A DNA stretch of 64,000 bases from Massariosphaeria phaeospora. Taxonomy: Eukaryota; Ascomycota; Dothideomycetes; Pleosporales. The stretch's first letter is position 1; each line of letters begins with the position of its first letter. The DNA lies in contig JAADJZ010000023.1 in assembly GCA_011032825.1 (NCBI GenBank), forward strand, positions 620,001 through 684,000. Direction: 5' to 3'. Position numbers and translations under genes: made by a program. Under the pieces are notes generated by a model. It saw nothing but the letters and a program-made list of their open reading frames with translations, did no database searches and was not told the origin of the DNA. This document shows, piece after piece, positions 45,022 to 56,457 of this stretch.

Positions 45022-45838
45022 TTAAGAACCACAGTACAACGCTGAAATCCTACATTTGCCGGCTCCTAAAGGGCTTAGGATTCCACATAAAGCTCCTCGA
45101 GAAATATTCCCGGCGACAGCCGAAAGCAGCTTTTTGGAGTTGTTCTCCACCGCTTTAAATCCGACCGAGATTCCGATGTCATTCACTCCATGACATTCGG
45201 CGACCGCCAAGATGAAATTCTGGAGGTCAAAACTCGTGGACGCATTTGTATCGTGTTGATAATTATCCGTGGTGTGCTCCAGCCGAACCCCGTTATCAAA
45301 GGCAGTCTCGTCGCGCTTGATTTTCTTGCCTCGCCGTCGGTGGAGCAGCTTCGACACTGGCATGAAAGCTACAAGCACGAGCATGAGGTCGAATTTAAGA
45401 GACACCAGGAACCCATCCAGAGCAAATTCACGACTGGGTCCTGGTGGGGACATAGATAGTAGTCCGGATGCAAACAGAACCTCTGTTCTAATAGGGCAGA
45501 AGTTACCGTTGGGGCACTGCACTACCTCTTTGACCTCTTTGCCGCCGGATGGGCAGAATTCTCCCTTCGGACACACGGTCGGCTCGTAAGTGCCTTGGGG
45601 CTCAGCGCAGGTGTTCTGCGATGCTAGAAGCCGCCGTATCTGACACGACTGGGTCGGCGCGCAGTCCTGTGGTGGATGTTCTTCTGAGTTGTTTGGACCT
45701 GTGGACTAGATCAGGAACCTAGTAACAACGACCGCCCAACGGTATTTGCTCACAGTAGAACCCAGGGTTGCACTCGAATCTCTTGGCGAGTTCAACTGGA
45801 GCTGCGCCGGTCAAACAGCTCGAAGTCCGGTTATCCAT
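45022..45838 (-). pseudogene. ABCG-type transporter, N-terminal remnant ending at Walker A
   Basis: Two segments, 45754..45838 and 45022..45698, join across a 55-nt intron (45699..45753). They give ELAKRFECNPGFYC then PNNSEEHPPQDCAPT. Cys-rich modules (CPKGEFCPSGG, CPNGNFCP) and then FALDGFLVSLKFDLMLVL, the first membrane segment, match the extracellular start of fungal and plant ABCG24/28-like half-transporters. The nucleotide-binding domain begins (VGFKAVENNSKKLLSAVAG), but the P-loop reads SPLGAGKCRIS instead of G-P-S-G-A-G-K-S-T, and the frame stops a few residues later. The rest of the transporter (some hundreds of residues) is absent downstream, so this is a truncated relic. Confidence 0.75.
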
Positions 45839-46389
45839 TGGATCGACGCGTCCGCTTGAGCGAATGGCGAGAGCAAAATTGGAGCGATAGTTACGGGTGT
45901 GCGTTCAGTCGATCTATTCGCGTCCTGGATGAGTTCGACACAGCCCAATCCAATCCGTACCTGCTCCAAGGTCGTGCGCGCCGGCTGCAGGCTAATGTAC
46001 GCGCTCGTCGAAAGTCCCCGCGACTGGGGCCAGATGCTGGGGACATTGCGGCACATGGTCAGCCTGCGTCACACCCCCGTGGCAACTAAATATGGCTTGT
46101 AGGGTAAGCGCGTAGGGTTACCTACCACCTAGTGCGCATCGGGCACGAATTAGGCCTCGGCCTGCCGCTCGCTACCCTTGCAAGTTCGGTTCGCGTCACC
46201 ACGGGGACTATCAGTCGACTTGCAGCAGCGCCGATAATAGAGTAAGCGATTTGGGATGATGTACCGTTCCAGGTGCCTCGTGAGAGACAGCATCTACGTA
46301 CCGCTAAAGCTGGTGCTCGCCTGGGATATAAGGACGGTATCCAATACACTACTTGATCGAGACGCCCACTTCATTCCGAGACTAGCACA
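45839..46389. promoter_or_regulatory. divergent region upstream of P450
   Basis: GATATAAGG, a TATA-like element, lies about 65 bp before the P450 ATG. The frame upstream of the ABCG remnant decays here without a signal peptide exon that I can find. Confidence 0.3.
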
Positions 46390-48299
46390 ATGCTCCCAAA
46401 CTACAACTTCTCGTCGTTGTCGATTTCTTCCGTCCTCTACACATCACCCCCCCGCTCTTCAGCAATTGTGCAGCCGTTACTATCTCCACTGTCTACCAAG
46501 ATTGCCGACACGCAGCACCTCAACTACAGGGCCGTTTCGCTGTTGCTACTTATCATACTGTTAACTCGATATTTCCTTTTATACGCTCATGGATGCAAAC
46601 AATTCCAGCTCTTTCTTTCTCGCCCAGAATTGACGGCTTCCCCGCCGGCATATCCGTCATTGCTCTCTAGCATAGGCAACACAATAGCCCTTGTTCTGCT
46701 TCCAAAGAAGCTCATCTACTCAGTAACGTAGGTCTTTACGAGTCCGTTTCTGATGCTCGAGACTAATAAGAATAGGACTAATGGCGGAAACCAGAGGCCT
46801 GTCCGCCTCGATCTCATAACCGAGCCCGTTTACCTCGTTCAGGGAAAACGGCATATATCGAGTCTATGGAAGGTGTCCGCCAAGTCCCGATCGTTGGCTT
46901 TGCATAACATGCTGTTTACCAACTGGTTTGGCATGTCTGCAAAAACGACAAGTAAATATATGGAAGACGACTCTGGGTATGGCCGGAAATCACACCCCAG
47001 CAGTATCGTCAAGCCGCAGAACCGGATGGATCGCCTCAGCCACGCTGTATTCAAAGATGTCCTGAGTGGGCCTGATTCTGCAGGTGTCTGCTCACGCTTC
47101 ACTGCGGGTCTTTGTGAGCGCTTGGTTAGCCTGGACATCTCAGACAACTGGAGGCACATGCGGGATTTCGAAGCCTTCATCGAGCTGCACATGACGCCCC
47201 CGAATACGGAGTCTCTATGGGGCGCTCATCTCACGCGGGACTCGTCCTTTAACAAGGATTTCTGGGGCTTCAACAATAGCCTGCATTATTTCTCGATGCG
47301 CCTGCCCCGATGGCTGATACCCCAAACGTATGCTCGCCGAGATCGGATGTTAAAGGCGTTCAGACAGTGGCAATTCCACGGGCGGAAGAATAACGTCGCC
47401 CCGTGGGAGGAAGACGAATACAATCCGCAATATTGGGGTTCGCGGTTGATCAGGAAGTGGCAGAAAGAATTCTTGAGAATGGACGACGCCAATGAGAACG
47501 ATCTAGCCTCGGTGCATCTCACCTTTTCATGGGCGTAAGTGTGCCGATATCCGGATCTGAGCAACTCGAACTATTGGGACTGACTTTACCCAGTGCAAAC
47601 ACCAATGTGGTCCCCTCCGCCTTCTGGGCTGTGCTTGACATCTTTCGTCGCCCGCAGCTACTAGCGCAGCTTCGCCAACGGCTTCCAGTGGTCCATAGCA
47701 CCGCTGAGTTGCTCGAACTGTTCTCCATCGCTGAGAAGAAAGCGCGCATTTGTGCAGACCCGCTTCTGCAATCTATATATGCCGAGACGTTGAGACTGCG
47801 CGTCCACGCTTATGCACTGCGGCGTTTTCTCCATGACCACGTCGACTTGGACGGATGGACAATACCGCAGGATAGATTGTGCCTTGTCTCATCACACCCA
47901 GCGCATATGCATGGTGCTGAGTGGAACACGGCGGAAGGGAAACACCCACTGAGCGAGTTCTGGCCGTACCGTTTCCTAGTCCAGTCTCGGGATTCGGCGG
48001 AGCCATGCAGTGCGCCAAGCGAAGCCACTGGCGACGACATGTACGACGGCTCCTCCTGGACCTTCTCCATGCAGGGCTTAGACGGCTTATGGATTCCATT
48101 TGGGGGAGGGCCACGGGCCTGTCCGGGCCGTCACCTAGCGAAACACCACATGCTCATCACAATGGCCGCCATGGTCATGCTATTCGACGTTGACGCTCAA
48201 GTCGACGAGAAGGCCCTCAGAATGAACGAGCTGACATACGGGCAAGGCACACTGCATCCGGTGGGCAAAGTGCCATTCAGAATCCGGCGCCGGGTCTGA
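46390..48299 (+). CDS. cytochrome P450, CYP7/CYP8-like fungal type
   Basis: Three exons (46390..46727, 46776..47534, 47594..48299) with introns of 48 and 59 nt give 600 residues. The N-terminal anchor is AVSLLLLIILLTRYFLLY. The I-helix spans the second splice junction and reads TFSWAANTNVVPSAFW. It has an Asn-Thr in place of the usual acid-Thr pair, as in prostacyclin synthase and cholesterol 7-alpha-hydroxylase-type P450s. The K-helix is YAETLRLR, and the heme loop FGGGPRACPG has its Cys at about residue 542. Such enzymes hydroxylate or isomerise sterols and oxylipins. It precedes a PTH11-type receptor and an ERG6-like methyltransferase on the same strand. Substrate assignment is inference only. 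Confidence 0.9.
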
Positions 48300-49157
48300 C
48301 TGGCGCAATAGCTTTCCCAATTTCTGCATATTATCCGCGCAAGAACTACCTAGCTTGGGGGTCTGCAGTGGGGGCGCCGGGGCCAGCTGCATGCAGACTG
48401 CGGGGTCCATAACTCGACGATAATGTAATGAGGGCGATTTAACCGTTCCGCTCCCGTGAGATCATGTCAACACATGTCATCGGCCCAGCAAATACTGTGT
48501 GCGGTCGTGGAGTCTGGGCCTCGGATGCAAGTGGCGATGCCCGTTTGTGCCGCTCATGGACACGTGGTGTCAGAAACCGCGCGCCCGGTTCGGCATCGTC
48601 GTCTGCAGCGCTCCAGCTGCAGGTGTGGTACTAAGGTAGCACGCTGGGTGTGAATAGATTAATCGCCGACAATCCGACAAGGTTGCACGAGGTTGCATCG
48701 TCTCGGCTCCGAAATGCGCCCGCCAATCAGACAGCAGCTGACCACTACCTCCGGGCCTTCCCCTCTTCTTCGACTCACCACGCTCGCGCAACAAGTCTCC
48801 GTTGATGAAACATACGCACAACGAGGCGTAGCGGTGCGGATGTGTCCAGTGCTTACCGCTTGCTACTGCACGCTTGTGGTACGCGAGACTGATAATGTAC
48901 ATCGATCGCCTGCTCCTCGGTGTCCGATACCAAGCTAGTGCGCCTTCTGTTGCGCCCTGCGATGCTGGCTACACCACGTCTCTCTCTCCGCATGCAGCTG
49001 TGAAACCCGTCATTCAGCCACGTCTGGTCTGTCGCGAGCCTTTAACTCCTTCCTAAACCTCTCTCCTTGATGGCATTCCGCAATATCCAGATATCCGCTC
49101 CTCGGTACCTAGTGCCACGTGCATCACAGACAGGGAGACTTCTTCAGCCATAACAGT
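48300..49157. other. intergenic, nothing recognised
   Basis: About 0.86 kb between two plus-strand genes; it should hold the receptor's promoter. Confidence 0.45.
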
Positions 49158-50608
49158 ATGTCGTTGCTGGATCTGCTACCCACTACCTACGACGACGGGA
49201 CAAAGTACAGAATCGAGCATGCGGGCAGAGTCAGCCAGGATGTGTTCCAGGTGAGCAGGACAGCCTTTGATGAGACATTGTGGCTTCAGCTCAACGCATC
49301 CAGACGGTTGCCGGCTTCTTCTGCGCGATTGCTGGTTTCGCCTTTGTCGGCCGTCTCGCGGTCCGCTTAACCATCCGGCGAAAGCTGTACCTCGACGACT
49401 ACCTACTCATCTTTGGTACTTGCGGACTGGTTGCGGCCACCGTCATCATGTATCGCTTCACCCATCTCATCTTTGTGCTTAACGCACTAAAGTACGACAA
49501 GTCCATTCTCCCTACCAAGGCCGATCTGAATGCCATCGGAAGCGCCCAGGGCATCAACTACTCATTGATTGCTATGGTATGGACGGCGACGTGTTGCGTA
49601 AAATTGTGCTTTCTGGCCTCATTCAAGACGTTGATCTCGAATGTCTCTATCCGCATAACGGTGTGGTACTGGGCGGCAGTGGCCTTGTCCATTATTCAAT
49701 GGATATTAGGCTTCTCGGTCCCGTTCATTATTTGCCCGTCCGTGGGCAACGACATCAGTAGGCCGCCCGTTGTACACTCCTGACTCCTCTTACTTACAAT
49801 TCATCAGTAACACATTGCACACCTGAGACGCCGTACGTGAAGACGCTGGCCCTCAATACTTTTGTCACGTGCCTGGACTTCGTGACTGATCTAATGAGTA
49901 GGTGTTCTCGATACCCTTTCCAGCATACTCTCTAACTTGTCAACAGTCGTTTCGATTCCAATCTGGGTCCTGCGAAACGTGCGAATCCGCTTGACACAGA
50001 AGCTTGCAATCGCCGTCTTCCTATGTCTGTCGATCGGCATGATAATCGCAGGCATCCTCCGCATGTCGGCAGCCTACCATGGCGGCTACTGGGATTTGAC
50101 ATGGCAATACCTGCTGTTATACCTCGAGAGCTGCGTCGCCATCACCATGGCCTCGGTATCAGCTTTCCGCAGTGTTTTTGTCGAGCAAAAGCGTCGACGA
50201 GAGCAGGATCAGCTGGATATGCACAATATGGCCGAAGCAGACCTGCCGCGACGCCCGGATAACTTGTGGGGTCGCATTGGACGACTGCGCGCCCGCGCGA
50301 AAGAAGATGCAGAGATCGAGGCATCCCAGGCCACGCACACGTCCTATCTCCCGCGTGTGCGCTTGGAAGGTCCGAGGATGAATGGCCTGCTAACACTCAT
50401 CAACGGCCATAGCCGGCAAACGGAAGTGGACAGCTCAATGCAGAGCGGGACTTGGGCGCCGAGTGAGGGCACGCAGAAGGATTCAAATAGGTTTTCGCGA
50501 GCTCATGAAGACTCGGCGTCGAGCAAGTTTCACAGCTCGAGTAAGCGGACCGACGATGACAGCTGGATGTACACAACGGTGAACTCGGAGACGTCCAATG
50601 TGGTATAG
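49158..50608 (+). CDS. PTH11-type / fungal rhodopsin-domain seven-transmembrane protein
   Basis: Four exons (49158..49250, 49304..49757, 49808..49897, 49947..50608; introns 53, 50 and 49 nt) give 432 residues. Helix segments are TVAGFFCAIAGFAFVGRLAVRL, then a conserved YLDDYLLIFG after the first loop, and WTATCCVKLCFLASF. The late part of the fold follows: HCTPETPYVKTLALNTF, TDLMIVSIPIWVLRNV, AVFLCLSIGMIIAGILRM and CVAITMASVSAFRSVF. The 150-residue cytosolic tail is rich in Ser/Arg. This is the rhodopsin-domain family of PTH11-like proteins, in some fungi receptors for surface or host cues. This protein lacks an N-terminal CFEM domain. The ligand is unknown. Confidence 0.9.
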
Positions 50609-51070
50609 CGAGGCCACAACTGAAAAGCGTGGTGAGACGGAGAGTCCGAGGGCCAAGTCCTCGGTTCATGATAGATGATGTCAGTAAAGGCATCGCCACA
50701 TAAGCCGGCCAATATCACCTACAGTCGCACAGCAGACCCCATAACCCGTATCTGCAGCAGGGTTGCATGAAGAATGTGAGATAAGACCAGGTTGGCGGGA
50801 ACCAGTGCGCCACTTCGAGCTTCGGAGACCGAATTGCGAGGTTGGCCAATCACACGTCAGGCACGCGCAAGCCCGTCACATGATCTCGTGAGAACGGCTC
50901 CACATGAAGGACGTCCCTGTGTGACTCCAGTAGCCGGAACGATTGTTACAGGTCAATGCAGCTGCAACAGCGTGTAGATAATCGCCGACCCGTGCGCCGC
51001 GAGAAACGTAGAGCAACTTCCCCTTCAATTTCGTCCTCCTCTTCCCTCGACAGCCGCCGGTCGCCACATA
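50609..51070. promoter_or_regulatory. intergenic with CCAAT box upstream of ERG6-like gene
   Basis: GGCCAATCAC lies about 0.2 kb before the ERG6-like ATG, a typical position for a fungal CCAAT-binding-complex site. No sterol-regulatory element was recognised. Confidence 0.35.
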
Positions 51071-52194
51071 ATGGCCAACACAGAGCAATCAACAGCCGGC
51101 CCCACGGCGCAAGAGACCAGAATGCGCGGCACTACCAACCAGGGCCACAACTACTCGCGGCACTGGGAAAAGGAAGGAAAACCCAGAACCGACGACGAGG
51201 ACGCGCGTGACCTTCGAAAGACACAGTACACCGAGCTGGTGAACGAGTGAGTCTAACACTGTCCATCCACGGAGCAATTGCTGACGACCTTTGCCCCAGC
51301 TACTACGACGCTACAACCGACATCTACCTCGAATCATGGGGCCAGTCTTTTCACATGTGCCGTTTCCCACGTGGTCCGGAGCAAAAGGCCATGGCGATTG
51401 CGCGACACGAGCACTACATTGCAAACATGACGGGCCTGCGACCTGGCATGAAGGTGCTTGATGTCGGCTGCGGTGTCGGTGGACCAGCGAAGGAACTAGC
51501 TGTCTTTGCCAACTGCCACGTGACAGGCCTGAACAACAATGGCTATCAGGTGAAGAAAGCGACCGAGCTAGCGAGAAAAGACGGCCTCGAGAACATGGTC
51601 GATTTCGTGCAAGGCGACTTCATGCGCATTCCCTTCCCGGCCAACGAGTTCGATTGCGTGTACGTTATCGAGGCGACTGTTCACGCGCCGTCCTTGGTCG
51701 ACGTCTACTCGGAGATCTACCGCGTGCTCAAGCCTGGGGGCACCTTTGGGGCTCTGGAATGGGTCTTAGCCGATACATTTGACCCCTCAGACAGCGAGCA
51801 CAGAGCCATCCGCCTGGGAATCGAGCGGGGGAACGGTATACCGGCACTGCAAAACAAAGCAGGTGCGCGCGCCGCCATGGAGCACGCTGGATTCGAGTTG
51901 CAGGCGACTGAAGACCTTGCACTACGGCCTGATCCTTTGCCCTGGTGGTATCCTATTGGCGGTGACCTCAAATCCGCCAAAGGTGTGCGCGACTGGATGC
52001 TAGTGATCCGGAATACGAAGTATGGTCGTGTAGCCGTAAGATTCCTGGTCCGGGCTCTCGAGTTCACGCGGATAGCGCCGAAGGGGACGACGAAGATTAC
52101 AGAAGAGTTGATCATGGCGGGAGATTCGCTCGTTGCGGGCGGGAAACGGGGAGTTTTTACACCCATGTACCTAATGGTAGGCAAGAAACCTTGA
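51071..52194 (+). CDS. erg6: sterol 24-C-methyltransferase-like protein
   Basis: ERG6 transfers a methyl group from S-adenosylmethionine to C24 of zymosterol-type sterols. Exons 51071..51246 and 51300..52194 (intron 53 nt) give 356 residues. The join reads LVNDYYDATTDIYLESWG, the usual start of the catalytic domain. Then come SFHMCRF, SAM motif I LDVGCGVGGPAKELA, VTGLNNN, the conserved YVIEATVHAP and YRVLKPGGTFGALEW, LPWWYPIGGD and FTPMYLMVGKKP at the end. Length fits ERG6 (about 370). Some usual residues differ (GALEWVLADT for the more common GVYEWLMTD), so a paralog acting on a related sterol or triterpenoid is possible. It is convergent with the AMID-like gene. Confidence 0.88.
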
Positions 52195-52457
52195 TCAGGT
52201 ATTCTATTGTACAGTACAGCACCCCGCATCTTTTGGTAGGCTATGCTTGAAACGTAGCCCTTTTTCGAGACCCGTTAACACGCCTTCCTCACGTGACATG
52301 GTCAGCGGATTACGTCATCATGATGTCATGTCGACTTCAAGCGAGGCGTTTTCCCAGGCCATTTTCTTTCTTCGTAACATTCCCTATAACGTCCTTTGCG
52401 TGTGCGCAGAGACTCCACCCTGGCAGCTATACATGGAGCTCAGCTGTACGATGCGAC

Positions 52458-53732
52458 TCATCCCTCCTTCGCCCACTGCTTCCCACTCCACAGGCTGCCC
52501 GTCGTCCACAGCCAGTAGTCGCGGCCCTTGATCAGCCAGACCAGGAAGCTCGGCAGCTGGTAGCCCATGACGGCGCCCACGCCCTGGCTCGTCCCAATCG
52601 GCACTAGCTGCGTCTCGCGCGTGTCCTCGCGGAAGGCTCTGTCCTCGCCGCCGGCGTCCTTGCCCGCGGCGGCCAGCAGATCGCGCTTGATGTTGGCCGT
52701 CAGAACCGGGATGGCCGCGAGCGTCTGGTGGATCGAGGGTTGCGCGTACGAGGACGCGTCGCCGACGGCATACACGCGCGGGCCGGCAGCGTCGACGCGG
52801 AGGGTCGAGGGGTTCGTGGCGATGCGGCCGTCGGCGGTCAGGAGGGAGCCGTCGGTGACAAAGGCCGTGTTCGGGCGCGCGCCGAAGGCCGGAATGTAGA
52901 CGTCTGCGTCGATTACGGTGCCGTTGTCGAGGCTCAGCGTGGCTTTGGCAGCGACGTCGTCGATGCCCGGGCCATGAGACGTGCCGGCCTGCTGTGCGTC
53001 GTCGGCGGGTGCTCGGCTGCCCTGTCGCGCCACGTCTTTCACCCGCGCGTCTTTGACGACGGTAACGCCGACTTTGGCGAGGTAGGCCTCTGCCTTGAGC
53101 GCAATGGCAGGGCGCATGTTGGGCAGAAGCTGGGCGCTGGCACTCACCAGCGTAATGGCGACCTTGGGCTGTGCCAGCTTCGCGCTGAACCACCCCGCCC
53201 GGCCATTCAGGAATTCGCCCAGCTCTCCGGCCACTTCGACGCCCGTTGGGCCGCCCCCCGCGATAACAATGCTCTTTGCCGCGGGCAGCGCCTCTCGAAA
53301 GGCGATCCAGCTTGCGCGTAGGAAGCTTTCGTCGCGGTTGAAGCCGAAGAGGGGAGAGTACGTCGACGAGCCAGTGGCGACCACAACAGCATGGTATTCA
53401 ATCTGCTCGACGGTGCCAGCCACATCAACCGACACGGTTCGCTGATCGTGACGCAGCTCGGTCGCGGTGCCATTGACTAAGCGGAAGCCCGATTTATATT
53501 GCGCGAACTGCTGGGGGATGCTGACGAACAGCCTGTCCTGGTCGAACATTTCGTCGGAAATAAGTGCGCGAGGAGCGGCGGGCCGGCACATGGCATGCGA
53601 CGACGTGCTGACCAGCACGACCTGGTACGTGGAGCTGTCGGGCAGGCTAGGTAGAATATGCTTGAGCACATTGTGGGCTGTCGACACGCCGCCGTACGAG
53701 CCGCCGAGGATGACAATGTGCTTCGGTGACAT
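52458..53732 (-). CDS. AMID/FSP1-like FAD-dependent NAD(P)H oxidoreductase
   Basis: Intronless, 424 residues from the ATG at 53730..53732. The FAD motif is ILGGSYGGVSTA at residues 8-19. The NAD(P)H motif is IVIAGGGPTGVEVAGELGEF. The FAD-ribityl segment is RVYAVGDASSYAQPS, with VVVATGSSTY between. The order matches the AIFM2/AMID/FSP1 branch of pyridine-nucleotide oxidoreductases, which reduce quinones at membranes. A hydrophobic C-terminal segment (LPSFLVWLIKGRDYWLW) may dock it on a lipid bilayer. There is no mitochondrial targeting sequence. It lies convergent to the ERG6-like gene, but a shared pathway is not shown. Confidence 0.88.
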   Translation of the reverse strand: MSPKHIVILGGSYGGVSTAHNVLKHILPSLPDSSTYQVVLVSTSSHAMCRPAAPRALISDEMFDQDRLFVSIPQQFAQYKSGFRLVNGTATELRHDQRTVSVDVAGTVEQIEYHAVVVATGSSTYSPLFGFNRDESFLRASWIAFREALPAAKSIVIAGGGPTGVEVAGELGEFLNGRAGWFSAKLAQPKVAITLVSASAQLLPNMRPAIALKAEAYLAKVGVTVVKDARVKDVARQGSRAPADDAQQAGTSHGPGIDDVAAKATLSLDNGTVIDADVYIPAFGARPNTAFVTDGSLLTADGRIATNPSTLRVDAAGPRVYAVGDASSYAQPSIHQTLAAIPVLTANIKRDLLAAAGKDAGGEDRAFREDTRETQLVPIGTSQGVGAVMGYQLPSFLVWLIKGRDYWLWTTGSLWSGKQWAKEG

Positions 53733-54373
53733 TTTCGCGCCGGTTTTAGACAGCTGGGGGTGCCGCGGTGCAGGCCTTGACGCGGGGGGCGTATAGAATC
53801 AAGTGCGAGAGACTGTAGAGCATGGGAGCCGGTCGTTGTTAAATATTACGATTCCCTTCCCTTCGCTGATACATCGTACCTTCGTACAATCCAGCACTAA
53901 CAGGGGCTGGCTGCCTTTTCGTAGTATTACGATCCTTCGGTGACATTTGGTCCATGTCTTAGAGGCCACCCAGGCCGATTTCGGACATCCAGGATATCCG
54001 ACTATGATATCCGATACACAGAACTCAGACGTACATTACTTAGGTTGATAGTCTATTGATGCACAGACGTAGGTCTGCGCGACGTCAATCTAGCCAAGTT
54101 TTTCATGTCATCGGTATCCTCTGAATTGCCCGGTACTAAGACGAATGTGCTTATTTGCATACTTGCACTTACGCTGACGCATGGCAAACAAGCAGTGGAA
54201 GTGAGGTATTGGTACATGGAAAGAAAACCTTGAAATCGTTATCACTAATACGCGTTTAAAACAGCAAGAGCGCATGGAATAAATACAAGGCAAATATTCT
54301 ACAGCGCGAAAAAAACGACCTTCACCCTGCACAGCCAGCCAGCCGCGCCCCCAGAGCGGCAATGCCCGGGCTT
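53733..54373. other. intergenic, nothing recognised
   Basis: Holds the AMID-like gene's promoter and the 3' flank of the kinase gene. No repeat or gene found. Confidence 0.45.
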
Positions 54374-56457
54374 CTAGCAATCGTCCTTGAGCAGCTTGGG
54401 GATGGTGCGAAGCTCCGACTGGAACTTCGCCGCGGTGATGCGCTCGCCCTGAGGCGCGAAGATGTCGGCCAGCAGCTTGCAGTGCTGTGTGGTGAAGCGC
54501 TTGAACAGGTCCTCGCAGGCCTTGACGCGCGCCGAGTCGGTGTTGGCCTTGTCCCAGAGCTTCTTCGCGTCCGGGTGCATGGCTTCGGGCCAGGGCCTTG
54601 CGCCGTTGAGCATCTCGACGTGCAGGATGCCGAGGGCCCAGACGTCGTTAGCGATGGCGTCGATTCCGCCGCCTTTGCGGCCCTCTGTTGTGGTAGTTAG
54701 CAACGGGACTAGAGTGGAAGAGAGTGGAAGATAAACGTACCGGGACTGCGGTATTGTTCGGAGCCTTCTACTGTTTCGACGGTTTTCTGGTCAGTGGCGA
54801 GATCGAAATCGATGATTTTGGCGTTCAAGCTCCCGGACAGTATGATGTTGTCACCCTTGATGTCCTCGTGTGCGTATCCCTGGCTGTGGATGTATGTGAA
54901 GCCCTCCAGAATCTCGTTCATAGTCGCCTTTACGGCCACTTCCTGGTTCTTGAACAATTTCTCCATATTGTTCATGATCGTACCACCAGTGATGAGTTCC
55001 TGTATGACGAAGTAGTTCGGCCCATCGCTTGCACAATGGCCATATACTCTGCCAACGTTCGGGTTGCCCTGCAGCTTTATCTGAATTTCAGCGCCGTGTT
55101 GCAACTTCTCTTTACTGGGGCCAGCTTTGATAGCCACCTCAGTTCCGGTTCCGTCAGCCTCCTTGACCCAACCCTTGTAGACGGTTCCATCGGAGCCGGA
55201 AGCGATAGGAGGCGCCTCATCGTCGAGAGCGTATTTGAATTCAGTGAACCCAGTTCCTTTGCAGGTGCTGACTTCGTAGTCGTCCCACATGACCGGTACA
55301 CCGCGTTTGGCCGGTACGCCGCGTTCGAGGAAGCGATTGCGAGCACGCCTAGCTTTAGGCGCAGAGCTGGGTCTCATTGTGCAGGCTGCTACTGAGCTGC
55401 TGCTGCTGTCAGTGCCAGTTGTAACTGAAGTGACCATGGTCGATGGGCCCCCGGTATTGGTGGCGGGATCTGGGGTGGTGCTTGGCTGAGTCTCCCCGGT
55501 GGTGCTTGGCTTAACCTCATCGGTGTTGGTTGGCTTAGTCTCCCCGGTGTTGGTTGGCGCGTCCTCAGGCTTCGTGGATGAAGCAGGCGGATCGTCAGCC
55601 TTCGTGGATGATGCAGGCGGATCGTCAGCCTTCGTGGATGGAGCAGGCGGATCGTCAGCCTTCGTGGATGGAGCAGGTGGATCATCAGGCTTCTTCGTCG
55701 GAGCAGGCGGATCGTCAGGCTTCTTCGTCGGAGCAGCCGGCGGGTCCTTGCAGTCCCCCTTATTCTTCTTCTTGCACCCAATGCTTACACCGTACATGTC
55801 AGGGGCGCCAGTCAAGGAGTCCCAGACATCAAAGTTCCAGTCCGGCATCCCACAGGTGCTACCAATCTGTACGAAGAGTTATTAGCTAACGCCGTCAAAC
55901 ACAGGAGGAACACTTACCCATTTATCAAAGAAGTCTTGCGGCGGAAGTGTGTTCTCGGCGAATGACTTGGCGCCCTCGACAAACCTTTCTGTTGCCTTTA
56001 GAAGACGGGCGGGCGGCACCACGAAGTTGAGGGCTTCCTCGACAATAAATTGGAATGATTCCAACATGATAGCGCAAAGAAGATTGTCGAGCACTTGAAG
56101 TGCTTCTGCAACAATGTCGAAAATGGCTAGCACAATTCCCTCGACAGCTTTGTTCTCGCACTTGCAGGGGGCTGGCCATAACTCGTTACCACCGTCGTCG
56201 TGGAAGCTTGGGAAATCCTTGGGCTCTGTGTTGGCATAGGACGAATAATCGCATTCGGAGTATCCGTGGCCGCCATTGTTCTCACAATATTTTATGCAGG
56301 TTTCTGTCAAGGCGTTTTTGATTCCTCGATTGTTCCGATAGTAGGCACATGTTCCAGACTGCGTCCAAGAAGCTGCGACCTGACTGTCGCTGTTTTGAGC
56401 AAGTACTCCTGGAATCGCGATGCTAGAGACCAGTATCAAAGAAGTATACACCTTCAT
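54374..56457 (-). CDS. signal-peptide protein: Cys-rich secreted domain, repeat linker and protein-kinase domain
   Basis: Three exons (55918..56457, 54741..55866, 54374..54684; introns 51 and 56 nt) give 658 residues. The first ATG in frame opens a signal peptide (MKVYTSLILVSSIAIPGVLA). A Cys-rich domain follows (CAYYRN, CIKYCENNGG, CDYSSYAN, PCKCENKAVEG, then STCGMPDWNF and IGCKKKN). Residues about 225-320 are repeats of DDPPAPSTKA, then Thr/Ser-rich. The kinase domain starts near 400: Gly loop IASGSDGTVYKG, Lys427 in VAIK, HED at 513-515 with Asn519 (EDIKGDN), Asp533 in DFD for DFG, and SPE across the second splice for APE. All four catalytic-core residues remain, with HRD and DFG changed. 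I see no transmembrane helix between signal peptide and kinase, so secretion is predicted; a shorter cytosolic product is the alternative. Confidence 0.78.
55564..55743. repeat. 30-bp minisatellite in the kinase linker
   Basis: About six in-frame copies of a 30-bp unit (GGATCGTCAGCCTTCGTGGA-like start on the plus strand) encode repeated DDPPAPSTKA decapeptides. Copy number is likely to vary among strains. Confidence 0.85.

Noticed and set aside
49251..49289. A 39-nt intron in the PTH11-type gene
   Set aside because: The next AG in phase (49303) gives 53 nt, in line with other introns here, and joins directly to the first helix.
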